A stretch of 64,000 nucleotides of DNA from Hemibagrus wyckioides (taxonomy: Eukaryota; Chordata; Actinopteri; Siluriformes; Bagridae), in assembly GCF_019097595.1 (NCBI RefSeq), contig NC_080718.1, forward strand, positions 16,513,157 to 16,577,156. The letters are read 5' to 3'. The stretch's first letter is position 1, and the number at the start of each line of letters is the position of its first letter. A program made the translations under genes and the position numbers. The notes under the pieces are model-generated. The model was not told where the DNA came from. It worked only from the letters and a program-made list of their open reading frames with translations, and did not search any database. Of this stretch, positions 1-13,506 are shown piece by piece.

Positions 1-74
1 TTTTCTCACTTGTATAATATATATAATAGGCTGATTAGCATCACTAAATAGTCCATAGTGTGTAAATGATATGA

Positions 75-198
75 GCCCTGTTGTTGGTTGGCACACTATC
101 CAGGGAATCCTTTGCCTTGTGCTTCAGTTCCCCTGTGGTAGACTCCAGGCTCACCACGACCCTGTTTAAGATAAGCAGTACAGAAAATGGACGGATAT
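75..198 (+). repeat. Fish SINE/LINE tail fragment
   Basis: The order of phrases matches a very common teleost repeat tail: a ggatggattggcaccctgtccaggg-like start, then gactccaggctcaccacgac, then ccctgtttaagataagcag and gaaaatgga. It is diverged and truncated at its 5' end. Confidence 0.6.
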
Positions 199-309
199 CA
201 TGTCCATGGTGGCACCATGATGCATCATGCAGTATTGCCATCCAATAACTATATAGGTTTTCTGGTTTAATGTCTGGCTTGAGTTACTGTGTCTGGTGTT
301 TCACTTGTG

Positions 310-539
310 CTTCTAGTGTTTGGTTTCTTCCTAGTTCTCCATGTTTCTCTCACCTCCAAAAAACATGCCAGTAGATGAATCATATACTCTAAATTACTCC
401 TGGGTGTGAATGACTGTGAAGGTGTGTTAGTGCAATGTATCCAAGGCGTATTCTACTTACAACCAGTGTTCCCAGAATAGGCTCCAGATCCTGTGCGACC
501 ATGAACAGTAGAAGTTACTGAAAATGAATGCATGAATAA

Positions 540-540
<1 letters not shown>
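310..540 (+). repeat. Fish SINE/LINE tail fragment, second copy
   Basis: Same family as the copy just upstream but retaining more of the body: caaaaaacatgccagtag, ctctaaattactcctggg, ggtgtgaatgactgtgaa, cagtgttcccagaatagg and the tail ttactgaaaatgaatg. The tail runs straight into the AT microsatellite. Confidence 0.7.
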
Positions 541-617
<77 letters not shown>

Positions 618-739
618 CATATACACACATATATTATATATTATTATATTTATTATTATATTATATATATATAAAATATATTTATTCATGCATTCATTTT
701 CAGTAACTTCTACTGTTATATATATATATATATATATAA

Positions 740-800
<61 letters not shown>

Positions 801-806
801 TATAAA
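541..806. repeat. AT microsatellites flanking an inverted copy of the SINE tail
   Basis: A long (AT)n tract at 541-610 and degenerate AT to 680. An inverted copy of the preceding 42 bases follows at 675-717, then a second (AT)n tract to 806. Confidence 0.9.
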
Positions 807-3800
807 ATAATGTTGCAGTCTTGTTAATGATTCCTAATTTATACTGGTGACATTAATTGTGGCTAGTGAGGTCCACTATCTGTAGAAAAGGAATAATTCA
901 TTTGATTTTATAGTATAGAGGGAGGATATCCAGAAGGTTTAGGCTCAACATGTTCCATACCAAAAGGCTGCTAGTTTCCTCTGTGGTGGAAAGCCTACAT
1001 ATTTATATTCCTGTACACCTGTGGGTCTGATACCTATTTGGCATTGTTTCATCTTTTTTGCAATAATTTATACAATTATTCATATTAAATCAGAGTAAAA
1101 TGATGGTACTCATTTGCATTGCACAAATAAAATCTAACTAAAGCAGTCTTAATAAATTAAAAATATATTTGGAGACATATGGTTATTTAAAATCTTCAGT
1201 CAGAAGCTTCTATCTGCATTTCAGTCCTTTTTGATCTGCCCTGTTAAGCTTTGTAAGCAATCACAGTTTCCTCAACCATGCTTTATTGACTGGAAAGTAC
1301 CAAAGCACTGTGCTTTAATTAGGAATCTACATGCTTGTGTGGAAGAAAAGGGACAGGATCAGTATTAGCTGACCAAGCGTTAACAGCAGTCCCTAATTGT
1401 ACCTACGCCTGCCATCTCAACCTCAGCCTCATCTAAAGTACCAACACAGGAAAACTAAATGTGCTGGTTACTTAGGGAAGCAAATATACTGAATAACTAT
1501 ATACGCAGGAGATAGAGATAATGGACTTTCTAAAAACAACAGACATCTCCATTGTTTTTTTGTTTGTTTTTTTAACATTCACTTTTTTATGCCTTATATA
1601 ATTTAGAGATTTCATTCAGACTGTGGTGCAGGAGAATCACAGACATTTTGACAGCTAGATTCTACAAGCTGAATTGATTAGGTTTATAATTAGGTTCTGT
1701 TGCATTATGGCAAACAACTATCCAGAATTTTTGATGAAGCCTGAAAGATTAAAAAAAAATTAAGGCATAACATCTGTTAAACAGGATGTTTAAGAAGTGT
1801 GCTTTTGAAGAGAAATAAAAACATCAGTGTTGTTTTGGATCAAGATATTCATGGGTTGAGGTGTTGTTTTGGCCACTTTTTCATCTTTGTAGGCAGTTCT
1901 CCAGAATTCTGCCACAGCAATATCCTAAAGCTTCTCACAGAACACTATATATTTCTAAATGGGATTGATTACATACTCCAGAAATCCTGATATTTATCAG
2001 CTTCTGTAATCCTCTGGGTCTGCTATCAAGTTATCACAAGAAAAGAAAAAACTCAATCCATATTTCATTCTCTCAGGCTTCGGGAGAATTTCATTTTTGT
2101 CATTGTTTTCTCCCACGGCACACACTTAATACTGTCAATTTGCATTTAGTTTATGATCTGTCCTGGTCAGTGCAACATTTTTATTCAGTTTCCCACAAAA
2201 CACAGCTCAGGATAAGCAAATGAATGGATAGATGATTGCGCAGGCAATGAAACAATTCTTCCTAACAAACAGCTCTTGAAATGCCCGAGGATACAGAGGA
2301 AAAGTTTGCCTTCCTGTTCTCTGTGGGGGTGACGCTTTGTTCCAGCCACAATAGTGAACATCTCAGAGAACATCAAAGGAGCATGGAGTGTTGTCAAACC
2401 CTACATTAATGAGACAAGACTGCTCGAGTGTGTTTACGTGGAGGGGACTGTACTGTTAGAATTTACAAACCCTGTACAATTCAGGGTATGATTTCAATTC
2501 AGAAGTAATCAGTAGTGTGTGTAGGAAGTGAAATAGTTCAGATTCTTAGTGATAAGTAACTTCATTTCATACACTAAATGCAAATCAATGTGATATAGGT
2601 AAAAAACAAACAAGAGAATGAAAAGCTATTCATCACAAATATGTTGATTAAAAATGAACAGAGAACAGAAGATATTTACATTCAGGAGGACAAGTAATTT
2701 CACAGAATTCTGTACATTCTCGTAGTGCATGTGCATCTGCATTTCTTGCCATGAAAACTTGTAAAGAAAAATAAAAGGTTTACCTTGAGTATCATGCTCT
2801 GTCAGGGGAGCAACACTAAGCGTTTATTTATCAGCTCAAGACCTGCTAGTAATGCATCACAAGGCACTGCAACTAGCCTTGGTATTTACTATCTGACAGG
2901 ACCTCACTAATATCATTATGGATTATACAGTAACTGTGCCCTACAATTTACTGCGTTTTATGGCTTTAGGATTGCTTGGCCCCCTTGGTCCATAAACGTG
3001 AAGGTAGATGATTCTTCATGGACTGAGAGGTGTAGAACATTGCATTACCTCCAGATCAGCATGTTTTCAACCCAAGGATGCAGTTGGTGCAACCCACACC
3101 CACTCATCTTTTTCGTTTTTTCAACAGAAGTCGTCTCCACTTCAAAAGGGCAAAACTGAATTGATTATTGATTCCACCAGCCCACATTAGCATAACCAGT
3201 GTGTGTTCCCATTAGAAAAGAAGAATTCATAGCTTTTGTGCTACCCTGCTATGCATACCACCTGCTATTACAAAAGGATCTTATCAGAAATTCATGAAAT
3301 AGCAAGTCTAATCACATTAGCAGGCAATTAATATACAAAACAATATCCAACCATTCACAAATGATCTGGAAGTCAAGGTCAATGGAGTGATTTTTTACCA
3401 ATTATTTTTTAACAATTAGCGACAGGCTTAGCTGTTACTATTCCCAAAAGAACATCTACCGTCAGGTGTTGGGGGATTGGCCCATGTTATTCTATTAATA
3501 TTAATGTATTTTTACTGTAATGAACATCAATGTAGTTATGGGACTGAACAAAGGTGGAGTCTTCCTGCTTGTGCCAAAATAGTCTCTCCACTATTGATTA
3601 GAGACTTCCTATTGAAACAAAGGCTCTCTTATTTAAACTCCTCATCCATTTGCCTCATTTTATTTTATCTGCTAGGATGCATGAGCATGTCACCCCCCCA
3701 ACACCCCCCCCCCACACACACACACACCTTCTGCTCCCCCATCATTAGTTTTTATGGTAATTCCAATGGAAAAAAAAACCATGGCAGAAATAATTATCTT

Positions 3801-4799
3801 GATTATTCAGGATAGATTATGTAGCAGGGATTTTGCAGCTCCTCTCATCTTTGGCTGCAGGGCATTTCATTCTCCCCACAAGTGGAAGTAATTGTAATGA
3901 GCGGATGTTTAATTATTATTTTAAATTCAGCCTATTCTAATGATTTGTGCATATGCTGCACTTGAGCTCCTATCTATTTAAAACACATAAAATGTAGACA
4001 TGTCTTTGAAAGAGAAGAAGAAGAAGAATATAACGGTCTTAAATGCATGTTAATGAGTTAGAATTTTTTTGTTTTTAGCCTGCTCTTGTAGACCAAGCAC
4101 ATATTTTGGTAGCTTATACAAATCCAAGGCAGAGGAAAAAAGATGTGTATTGAGTTTGACTTGATTTGGCAGAAACAGATAAAAATGAAATGAAAAGCAA
4201 CATTAGACAGCATGTTTCACACAGCTCAGCACTCTCCAACTGCCACAAATAGCTTAACCACATGAATGGTAGGTTCTCCCTCAGTGTTTCTAGTAGAAGA
4301 AATAGCACCAAACAATAGCCAAGAGCAGAAACCACAGGCTGATCCTATCTGCTATTCTCTCAAATATTAAGAGGAGAAAGCACAAGGGCAGCAGTCTCAA
4401 AGGACAGCATCTATTATTCATCTAAAGACCTTATGAATTAGAAATGAGATAATCTATCTATATATGTTTTACATCAAAAAGAGTAAAAAAAACAAAAACA
4501 AAATATTGCTGTCATTAGCAAGTTCTTTTCCTTTTTTGTATATAATGATTAGTACGGAAAAATACTTAAGTACCAAGTTTAAAAAAAAAAGAATAAACAA
4601 ATCTAGGTAATGTAGAATTCAAGTTGTAATTGTATTAAAAACAAAAAACACAGACAATATGCATGGATCACATTGTGGGCCATTCATTTACAAAAAAAAA
4701 AAATATTATGCCATTTTTGTTCATTTCTTTAAATGAGCTGCTTTGAATGAGGACCTCACTGCTACTAACAAATGCTTCAGCCAAGTGGCAAATATATTC

Positions 4800-5010
4800 A
4801 TCTGTTAATTAATATCCACAGTTTAAGTCTGCCAGCCTGTGGAAATGAAGATGTTAGATTGTAGTTACACTTTAGCCAGTGCAAAGCATAATTTGATATG
4901 AAACATTACAGCAATATTAGGGCTTGATTAATTGTCTCCCATGTGATTAATTAACCATAAATCTTTACAGCGTTCAAGACCTCTGTTCGATTCTGTGTTG
5001 TGTTATGATT
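4800..5010. promoter_or_regulatory. Conserved-element-like AT-rich patch
   Basis: Non-repetitive sequence with several homeodomain-type cores (gttaattaat, gattaattgt, gattaattaacc) close together. This is the look of vertebrate conserved non-coding elements. It is an inference from composition only; no alignment was possible. Confidence 0.25.
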
Positions 5011-6369
5011 AAAAGTATCACAACCCTGACTGAATATATATTTGCGAGCAAACAACCTCCCAGGAAGACTTCATCATGTAGACAGTGTCCATTCATCACC
5101 GGAAAACACCCTGACAAGTGGTCGTAAGCGGCGCTCTGAGGTGCCGAGCTATGAAAACTGCTGCATCCCAGAGCAACACAATCACCATAATTCTCTCAGT
5201 TTAGTACCACGGCACGGCCAAGCTCTAGTCCGGAAGCCTGTCTGCGAGTAGGCAGATCAGCTGGACCAGGGAGAGTTGTATACACCTACAGCAGGGAGTA
5301 TGTGCATCACCAGGGAGATCACAACAAGATTTATGGCTAAGGATCAGAAATAAATGTAATTTTTCACATGGATGCTGTTGGTCTGAAGAGACTTAAAACA
5401 ATGAATAGGAGAAAACAAACCCTTATGGAAAAGTTGCACAAATTAAATTTGATTATTGTAGCCTGAAAATGATTAAGTAGCTTTAATTAAATGCTTAAAC
5501 ATTGTGTCCCATAGATTCTTAGATGGTTTCACTCATTTAAGAGCATTTCTATAGTTATTTACTGAGGAGCAACCATGGTCTAAATTTTTAGAGATCAGTT
5601 TATTCCTCCTTCTATATTTTGCCCTCTTTATTGAGTTGTCGGATCTCACGCAAGCGTCCATCTGTTTGCCTGCTCCAAAGGGCAGATGTCTCTCACCCGA
5701 GCCTTTTTTCTTTCTCTTGTTGTTCCTTCCTCTGCCGCAGGTGCTCTTTTAATCAGTGCAATGTACTGACAGTCTCACACTCTCCTGGTCCCTATGTCAC
5801 TTGCACAGGGACAGTTGCCCAACTCAGCATCCCAATGGTGGCTGACCAATGCACGCTGGCTCCGAGACATAATGAGATCAGACAGGATGCAAATGTGCAC
5901 CAGCAGGAGAGGAGAGGGCATCGAGTTAGAGGTGTGGTCTGGACTTTTAAGTCATTATACTGCACATTTTCAGTAACATTGCTGACCACTGGGTAATGTG
6001 TTTATTTGGATGGTCCACTTTAGACAATGAAACCATCTATAGACTATTGATAGAATAACATTGTTGGACACGTTGAAAGTCCATAATTGGTTATAAGAAA
6101 GGCCACCCACAAGCTCAGTGTATAACAAGTAACAAGCAAGAAGATTACTCCTAACACCTAGTCAGGTTTATTTAAACTGTGCACACCACCTCACTTTTAG
6201 CACTCTAATATAAGACAGTGATTTATTTTAAATGAATCTACACTGGCCAACACAGCACAATTGACAGGTAATTTATTTTCTCTCTAAAAAAAAAAGCAAG
6301 AGCACCATTATAACCAACTATAAAATGGAATTATAATGAATAAGCTAAGAACACAGCTTGTTTAAATAA

Positions 6370-6500
6370 CCCGCACGCTTTACCTTCATTATTTAGCTGG
6401 TAGGGCTGATATAATTAAAAGCAACAGTTAATATATGCCAGTTAATTGATCTATTATTGTTGAAACACAGCTAAACTGAACACCGAGTTTTCATGGGTGG
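6370..6500. promoter_or_regulatory. Conserved-element-like AT-rich patch
   Basis: Non-repetitive patch with cttcattatttagctgg, atataattaaaagc and gttaattgatc. Composition resembles developmental enhancers; unproven. Confidence 0.2.
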
Positions 6501-6916
6501 TTGCTATTAGTTGTGAATTAAATAAAAATGAATTTCTGTTTTATGAGTAAGCTTAATAAATGCACGTTAGGCTAGCTAAGGTGAATGCTAGACATTTTGA
6601 AGGGCTATCGCTACCATGGCATGACAAATTAATAATAGTTCTGGAATGTTAGATAGAGTAGTAGTTTTTCCAGATGACTCCACCATCAGCTTTAAGTATA
6701 ATATGGATGGAAGCAGCCCAAGTTGATGAAGAGCCCATCACACCAATAGAAATTTAGTTCATTGTCCTTCACCCAGTCATGAGTCGGTTTGGGCTCATAA
6801 TGGATCAAGAGTCTATCCACTGGCACAAGGGATGCAAAGACAGAATTCCATTCCATCACCGAGCAGAGTTATTCGCTCCTTAGGGGAAAATTAGAGTTGT
6901 CAGAAAATCTACAACA

Positions 6917-7091
6917 AGGGTCCTTAATCTTATCTGCAAAGACCCGTGTGGCTGCAGGCTTTCATTCCAACCAAACAGGAGTCACGCCTGATTCCACTTG
7001 TTCAAATAGCTGATTGTGGTCTTCAAACATGTATTAAATGTGTCTGGCTGGGATGAAAACCAAACCTGTGGCCACGACAGCCCTTTGCACA
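6917..7091. repeat. Palindromic MITE-like repeat
   Basis: The two ends are imperfect inverted repeats: gtggctgcaggctttcattc on the left against the complement of gatgaaaaccaaacctgtgg on the right. The phrases cattccaaccaaacagg and cctgattccacttgttc are typical of a widespread fish palindromic element. Confidence 0.6.
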
Positions 7092-9592
7092 TAGGACTGA
7101 ATCTATATAAGTGTGTTTTGTTAAGAAACAGGCAGTTGCTGTACTGAAAACTCCTTTATAAGAAACTCCCTACAGACAACTTGCTTGAGTCTTGCTACAG
7201 AACAAACTAATATTACCTAATTTATCTTAATGTCTACTAAATAAAGAAATGTCAGAAAGTATATACTCTTCATTTCAGCACTGGCTTCTTAATTCTGAAA
7301 TCTACATTCTCACTGTAATATGGTTTTGAGGCAATACCAAAGACGTGCCTTTTGAAACCAACATTGAATGAATCGAGATGTAAAAAGAAAACAAAAATCT
7401 ATTTTTTAAAAAAAAGAAATGCAAGTAGTCCTTTCAACTCTAAAACAAACTAAATTGTAAGAGAGATCTATTATATCTGCATTATCCAGAAAACTGACAC
7501 ATATCTTTACCCTGATGACAGATTTGGCAAAGCTGAGAAAAAGGTGACTGTCAGTTCTGTCTCCAAAACTCTCGCAATATCCTTATGCCCTGAGGGATAT
7601 GGAGCACCTCCATGTTACAGGCTACACAATGTTTCCAACTCCAAAAAACACAGACATTTTTACTCTCTCAGCATGAGATATTATGGAATAGACGGTCTTC
7701 CACACACTAAATATAAAACATCAAGTAATCCCATACTGTACAACTATTCTCAGACATTTTGGAATTCATTGAAAAGTAGTGAAAGAAAAAATCTTTCTTT
7801 CTGATTTACTAAAACACCTAAAAAATTTTAAATATGAGATAGCATGTGTATAATCATTGAAGTGCTTTACAAATCTAGTCTAATTACATGCATATTTGAG
7901 CAAGTTTCAGCAGGAAGCTGATCACCCAAAGATCATGGGAAAAAGAAAAGTAAGTTCTCTTATTATTTTTGTCTTCATTTTAACTGAAATTATAATATTA
8001 ACAGATAAGGTCACTCTGATAGAACAACTCTCTTACCGATTAATTCCCCACTAGAAAGTATAGTGTTAATAATAAAAATACATCACATAAAATTACTGAT
8101 AAAGAATGTCCTTAATGCCACCATGTTATTAGCATTGATGCTAGGAAACCACATTTTGTGTATTTCCTAATTCTTTGCAAAATGCAATTATTAAATATAT
8201 GATTTCATTTGAAAAATGTTTTTAAAAATGATGTTTAAGATTTGTCAAGGGCTGAGTGATGTCCATCATGGAAACACATTAAAAGGTTTGATCAAAGAAT
8301 ATGTTACACTATAGTGCACATAAAGACAGAATTAAAAGCTAAATTAAGTTTCCATCAATCCAAGATGAAATAATAAACACTGATGCCAATTTTTTATTAC
8401 TTAAACATTTCTTATACAAGCCTTAAGGCAAGCTTAAATGCAGTGTAGAAATACTGTGTGTAAAATCTTGCCAGGGGATAATAGTGAGTGATTTGTGCTG
8501 CTGTGTTGTAGTGTGGATCTTATATTCCCAGAAAAAGGCAGTTAAGGTTGGAGACATAAAGCACACTGATGCTAAAGTCTCTGTGTAGAGAACGTGGCAG
8601 ACCTGTATGCCATATGTTCAGTAAATGCAGGCTCAGGTAGCTTGTCACATTCCTGCAGTAAATGGGCCAATTCCCACAAATTTAGCAGAGCCATCATGTC
8701 CAAGTGCGTGCTAGAGTTGTGTTAGTGTCTAATCTAGTGATGTAAATGGGAAAAACATGCCAGTCACACACAGTAGCTCAGATGGTGTTCTCGGTGAGAA
8801 AATGCCTGAAAGCTGCACACCTCCCTTCAGAATTTCTGTTCCGTTTCAGCAGAAGGCAAGTAATTACCAACTCGAATATATTCCAAGTGAGAAGGTCGTG
8901 GTATGAGAGAGTGAAAAAGTACACAACATCAGAGTAAACTGATGCAGTCTGTCATTTGATCTTTTTTTAAACTGTACTTTTGCACTTTCGTGGTGTAGCC
9001 TATAAATAGCAGGCTTATCAGGACCAAGGTAAGCATTATCTTTGGAATTCAGGCAATGTGAGGTTTATGGCCAGAACAAAGATGCAGAGGCAGACTTCAT
9101 CCACCATCAAAACAACCACCATCAAGCAGTTACAGCTGATATGTAACAAAGAGAGCATTTCCCCTTAGCAGCCAACAGTCTAGCTAAAAGTGTAAGACCT
9201 TGACTATATTTCAATGCATTTTGAACATTCTCTCATCGACTTGCCCTCACTATTTCTCACTGTGAGAAATGTAACTCTCTAGCACAAGTGTGTTAGATCA
9301 CTTCTGTGACCTTTTTGGTTCTGAAAGTTTCAGTCTGCTATCCAGTCTGTTATAAACACTGTTTATAAGTGTAATCCACAGCAATAAATTAGTTTGGAAA
9401 AATTGTAAGACCTAGCATTTGATTTGCTACCATTAGCCTGGGATTTATTTATTGGGATTTAGCATGATGACTGTTGACTCTATTCTGTTTACTTTGTTAG
9501 CTAGTTACTGAGCTTAGTTTTGTGTAGCAAATGTTTTCTTCTAATCGCTCTCATTTTTCTCCTGTCAAACACTCCTTTCTTTTCTTTTTAAG

Positions 9593-9721
9593 GTGAAGAC
9601 AAACATTTGTACAATTCCGTCCACTGTTCCAAAGAAGTGTTGTGTGAAAATGCACAAGGAAATAGCTTCAGCATACCAAGGCTGAGGATGTTCCTACTTT
9701 ATAAACTACTCTTTATTGGTG
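9593..9721 (+). CDS. Candidate signal-peptide exon, unrecognised
   Basis: A 129-nt stretch between a very good acceptor (long pyrimidine tract, ctttttaag) and a consensus donor (gtaagt at 9722). One frame is open throughout and contains an ATG at 9688 giving MFLLYKLLFIG, a short basic-then-hydrophobic start, ending in phase 1. That is the usual arrangement for an exon carrying a signal peptide. No partner exon was found downstream on the plus strand before kif26a, so this may be chance, part of a lncRNA, or a dead or distant exon. Confidence 0.25.
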
Positions 9722-10536
9722 GTAAGTAGTTTGACCTAGGTGTTTCAGTTGTGAGAAGAAGTCAGTGAGAATTTATTGTTGTTATTTTGTATCACTTCAT
9801 TTCTCATATGTGAAAAGTCTTGGTTAATGAGGATATGGAAGTAAAATGGATTTTTTTGTTGAGAGACCAAGAAGCAAGTGAAAACGAAACAATTTCCAGA
9901 GCTCAGCACAGGTTGTGCCGTAACACATATCATCCTTGTAAACCTTGTAATTGCTGAGATAAATGAACATGTTACAGCAAAGAACATGTAGTAATGATCA
10001 CTGACCTGCCAGGATTGGTGGTAGCCACAATGATTCAACCAGCACCAGCACCTGCAGTGATTTAGCCACCTTCAGTGACTGCATCTTTAGCATCACGACC
10101 AACTGGGGGAAAGGGGTGAGTAAATAGGCAATTATGAAACAACGAACAGGTGTGCAGGATCAACCAATTACCCTTCTACTTCCTCTGACTGCTTCCACCA
10201 CATTTTTCCATATTCCACCACATCCCTGGCTGCTACACAGTTTACAAAAATGACAGGCTTTCCCTTTAAATAAACTGTTTTTTTCTGTCCCATAAGATAA
10301 TGCACCATCTGGATTTGTTAATTCTCTGCATCAACTCTAAATCATGATTTTGTGGTGCATGGCTGGAACAATGGCGATAAATTTAATATACAGTCTGTGG
10401 TGTGAGAATCCTAGAAAACCATGTGCTCGCTACAACTGTCATTTTCCCTTTCCTCTGTCTAATCTATTACACTCTATTTTTCTCTCTCTTTCTTTACTGC
10501 TCCCAAGTGGATTCACTTTTGTCTGTAATTCAGTGC

Positions 10537-10538
<2 letters not shown>

Positions 10539-10568
<30 letters not shown>
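10539..10568. repeat. (CT)n microsatellite
   Basis: About 14 uninterrupted CT units. Confidence 0.9.
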
Positions 10569-10571
<3 letters not shown>

Positions 10572-11049
10572 CTCTATGCCAGTGCACAGCAATCTGTCTT
10601 GCAAAGGATAATTTCCCATGTTTGATTGGAATGCTCTTCCATCCTGCCAAAACCGTACAAAAACCAGAGACCATGAGAGACCCACTCAATCTACCCTGCA
10701 CTATGAAGAAAAAAACATGTTTGATAGAACATGTGAGTGTTTTATGCAGGCTTCCTTTGGTTATTCATATATTATATATATGCTTAAGCATGCAGACTTC
10801 ACAGAATCTATATTATATTGATGTTATTGGCTCTGTTAGCACCAAAGGCTTCTTCATTTCCACTTCATCCCCAGTAGGAGCCAGTAGCAGGCGATGAGAG
10901 CACCTAAGGGCTGACAACACACATCCACAAACAACAGTGCCTGACTCTGCCTTTAACAATGCATGATAAATATTCCAACACATTGGCAGGATGTGGCCAG
11001 TAGCTACACGCCATTCCACTCTGTGCTGTCATTAATTACAAAGGGGTCC

Positions 11050-11240
11050 AAAATGTGGGATGTGAAGCCGCGCAGGCCTGGTTCCCTCAAGCTTTTAATT
11101 AACTAAACGCATGCACACTTTCTGCCTATTGATCACGGCTTAGGGGATTGATTATTTCAGCTGTGACACGGAGAAGAGACAGAGCACGACACATCTCTAG
11201 GTGAGCAGAACACAGCTAATCAGACACTAATGCTGAGCAT
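11050..11240. promoter_or_regulatory. Conserved-element-like patch
   Basis: Non-repetitive patch with cttttaattaactaaacgc, attgatcacggc and gattgattatttcagctg. Homeodomain and TALE-like cores are close together. Composition-based inference only. Confidence 0.25.
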
Positions 11241-11639
11241 GAGGTAATGCAATGGTCCCTCAGTATAGTCTCAGCATTACTACATGGCCATGTGTAGCTG
11301 TGACAGCTGAGAACCAGAATCTAATATCACTGAGGATGTGTTTTATTTCAGTATAGCAATTTTGGCTAAACCATAGGCTAATCATTTTGCATTAATTTCC
11401 GTTTTATAGATGATTGTTGAAGAAGAGAGAAGGCAAAACAAAGAATGTTTGGCTCTAGATCGGCTTTAAGATGATACCTTTCCATTTCTCTCTTCTGCTG
11501 TCTGCCATACTGCAGTCATGTTAGACTTAGTAAATGTCCTTGAAGCTCAGAGGACATCCTGAAAGAACAGGGATGATGATGGTGTGTAGCTCCCAATTGG
11601 ACACAGTGTCATCTATGCCCTAGAATCTCACTGTAGGAA

Positions 11640-11723
11640 GCACACACACACACACACACACCTACTTATATGTGAACCAACACACACACACACACACACA
11701 CTCAAACTCTTACTTATACGTGC

Positions 11724-11754
<31 letters not shown>
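11640..11754. repeat. Three CA arrays with similar spacers
   Basis: CA arrays at 11640-11661, 11679-11701 and 11724-11754 are separated by related spacers (cttatatgtgaaccaa and cttatacgtgcaa). This suggests duplication of a CA-plus-spacer unit. Confidence 0.85.
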
Positions 11755-11756
<2 letters not shown>

Positions 11757-12305
11757 CACCTGTGACGTCTCCTGTCATGACTGAAGCTGATGGGAAGCTA
11801 TCCTATTTTCCAACTTAAATGAGGCAAGCGGAGTTATATTTGATCCTCAGGTTTTTGGGGGCAGGGTGTGAGTGAGACAGAGAGTGTGAGACAGAGATGG
11901 CCTTGTCCTTAGGCATAGGGAGACTTTTTTATGGAGACAGACAGGCTGAAATTGGTGGGCTAAATGAAGGTGGATAGGGTGAAAATGGAGTAATGTGTCA
12001 GCTCACTTTGGGAGCAGTGAGATTGTGCTCTCAATGTGTTCTCTGTTCTCTGCTTATGACTAATGCAGTCATTCATATCCCTCCTTCACCAGGATTTTCT
12101 ACATAAATACATCCTTTTGAAGAAAGCTTTCTTGTGAAAGCTTGTTTTAATAATGCATACCAATCCTCCTGTTATTTTAAATCTGGATGAACCTATTGGC
12201 CGAAGGTTTCAGACCTAGTTTCTGTACCTCTTTGAAGTTGGCCTATGAATATATAAAACAAAATGAAATTAAACATAATAATTTACATTTGTTCGTGCTG
12301 ATTTT

Positions 12306-12996
12306 GTAGAGGTGTAATGGGTAGCATTGACATCTCATAGCTCTATGGTCTCAGGTTACTGTCGGTTTGGTGTTTTGTATGTTCTGCCCATGTGGGTTTC
12401 CTTCCACTGTCCAAAAACATGCAGGTGTTTGGTTTGGTTACATTAAATTGTGCCTAGGCATGGGTGTACATGTGTGTGTGTGTGTGTGTGTGTATACAGT
12501 GCCATGCAATGGACTGGAACCCCATTTCAGTTGAGACAGGTGCACGGCAGTTTTAATGAAAGTTAATAATCCAAATAGTAAGACAAACCTGAGGACAAGG
12601 GAACAGGCACAGGTCAGTCAATCAACCGTCAGTGTGTACACTGGGCTAGGCAAGAATACAGGCATCTAGGCAATTGAACAATTTCAAAGCAGTCAGGCAT
12701 GAACAGAGAACAGCAGATTGATATGATCAGAACAGAGTATAATTTATGATGTGTTTGTGACTAAAGGTGTCTTTTGAACAGTCTGTCTGTGATTGAGCAC
12801 AAGTGCATCTGATCAGAAGTCCGGAGACTGTGAACAAGTGCGGAGACAAGAGTTGAGCACTGTTTGTAGGCCATAGTGCACGTTTTGGGGATGGCGGGGT
12901 GTTGGAGTTTATGGTTGGGTTAGACCTGGGATAATCTGAAATAATCTTTAGATCCACTGCAACCCTGACCAGCATAGAGTGGTTACTAAACATGAA
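12306..12996 (+). repeat. SINE/LINE-tail copy split by an insertion
   Basis: The first part (12306-12540) carries tgtccaaaaacatgcaggtg, aaattgtgcctagg, a TG array and atgcaatggactgg. The last part (about 12928-12996) carries gatccactgcaaccctgacc and gtggttactaaacatgaatg. The body expected between them is replaced by about 385 bases of unrelated sequence, so the copy seems to have received an insertion. Confidence 0.55.
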
Positions 12997-13506
12997 TGAG
13001 TTCATCAAAATCTAAATATCAAAATTACACAACAATGCCATAGCACAACAATATTTTAATAATTTTGGATAAAGTGACAACTTCACTCTTTATGATTCCC
13101 TCAACTTCACAATTCATGACCATATAGCCCATATGTCCAAAGTCACCTAATATAGAGTGGTGTGAATGTGATGTATATGCCGTACCAGAGAAGCATGTAC
13201 TTTAGCATGGCAACAAAATCAGATTTTCTGCTCTATGCATTAATATATATTTAGAATTTCTCATTGTATATAGTTACAACATGCCACATTAAACATAACC
13301 TGTCTCTATACACAACTTCAGTAAACTTCATACACACAAAGTAGCTACTTAAACAAAGATAAAAAATGAAAGAAAATAGCAGAAATGAAAGAAAATCCCC
13401 AGGAGCATAAATGGTCTACCTAAATAGTTCTAAATCCTGCAGCATGCCCTCAGCCATATCACAGGCTTTAGCATTTTACTTGAACAGGGGATAAACTAAA
13501 CCACAA

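Larger units (their letters stand above)
1..9592. other. Non-coding flank with repeats
   Basis: No exon with family resemblance was found in this stretch on either strand. Open frames here are short and lack paired splice sites. It holds SINE-like tails (75-540), two AT microsatellites, a palindromic MITE-like repeat (6917-7091) and AT-rich patches with clustered TAATTA-type motifs. The block around 5040-5260 is richer in GC than its surroundings and contains an open frame, but nothing recognisable. Confidence 0.6.

Noticed and set aside
532..810. Frames of alternating Tyr and Ile on both strands
   Set aside because: They are translations of AT microsatellites.
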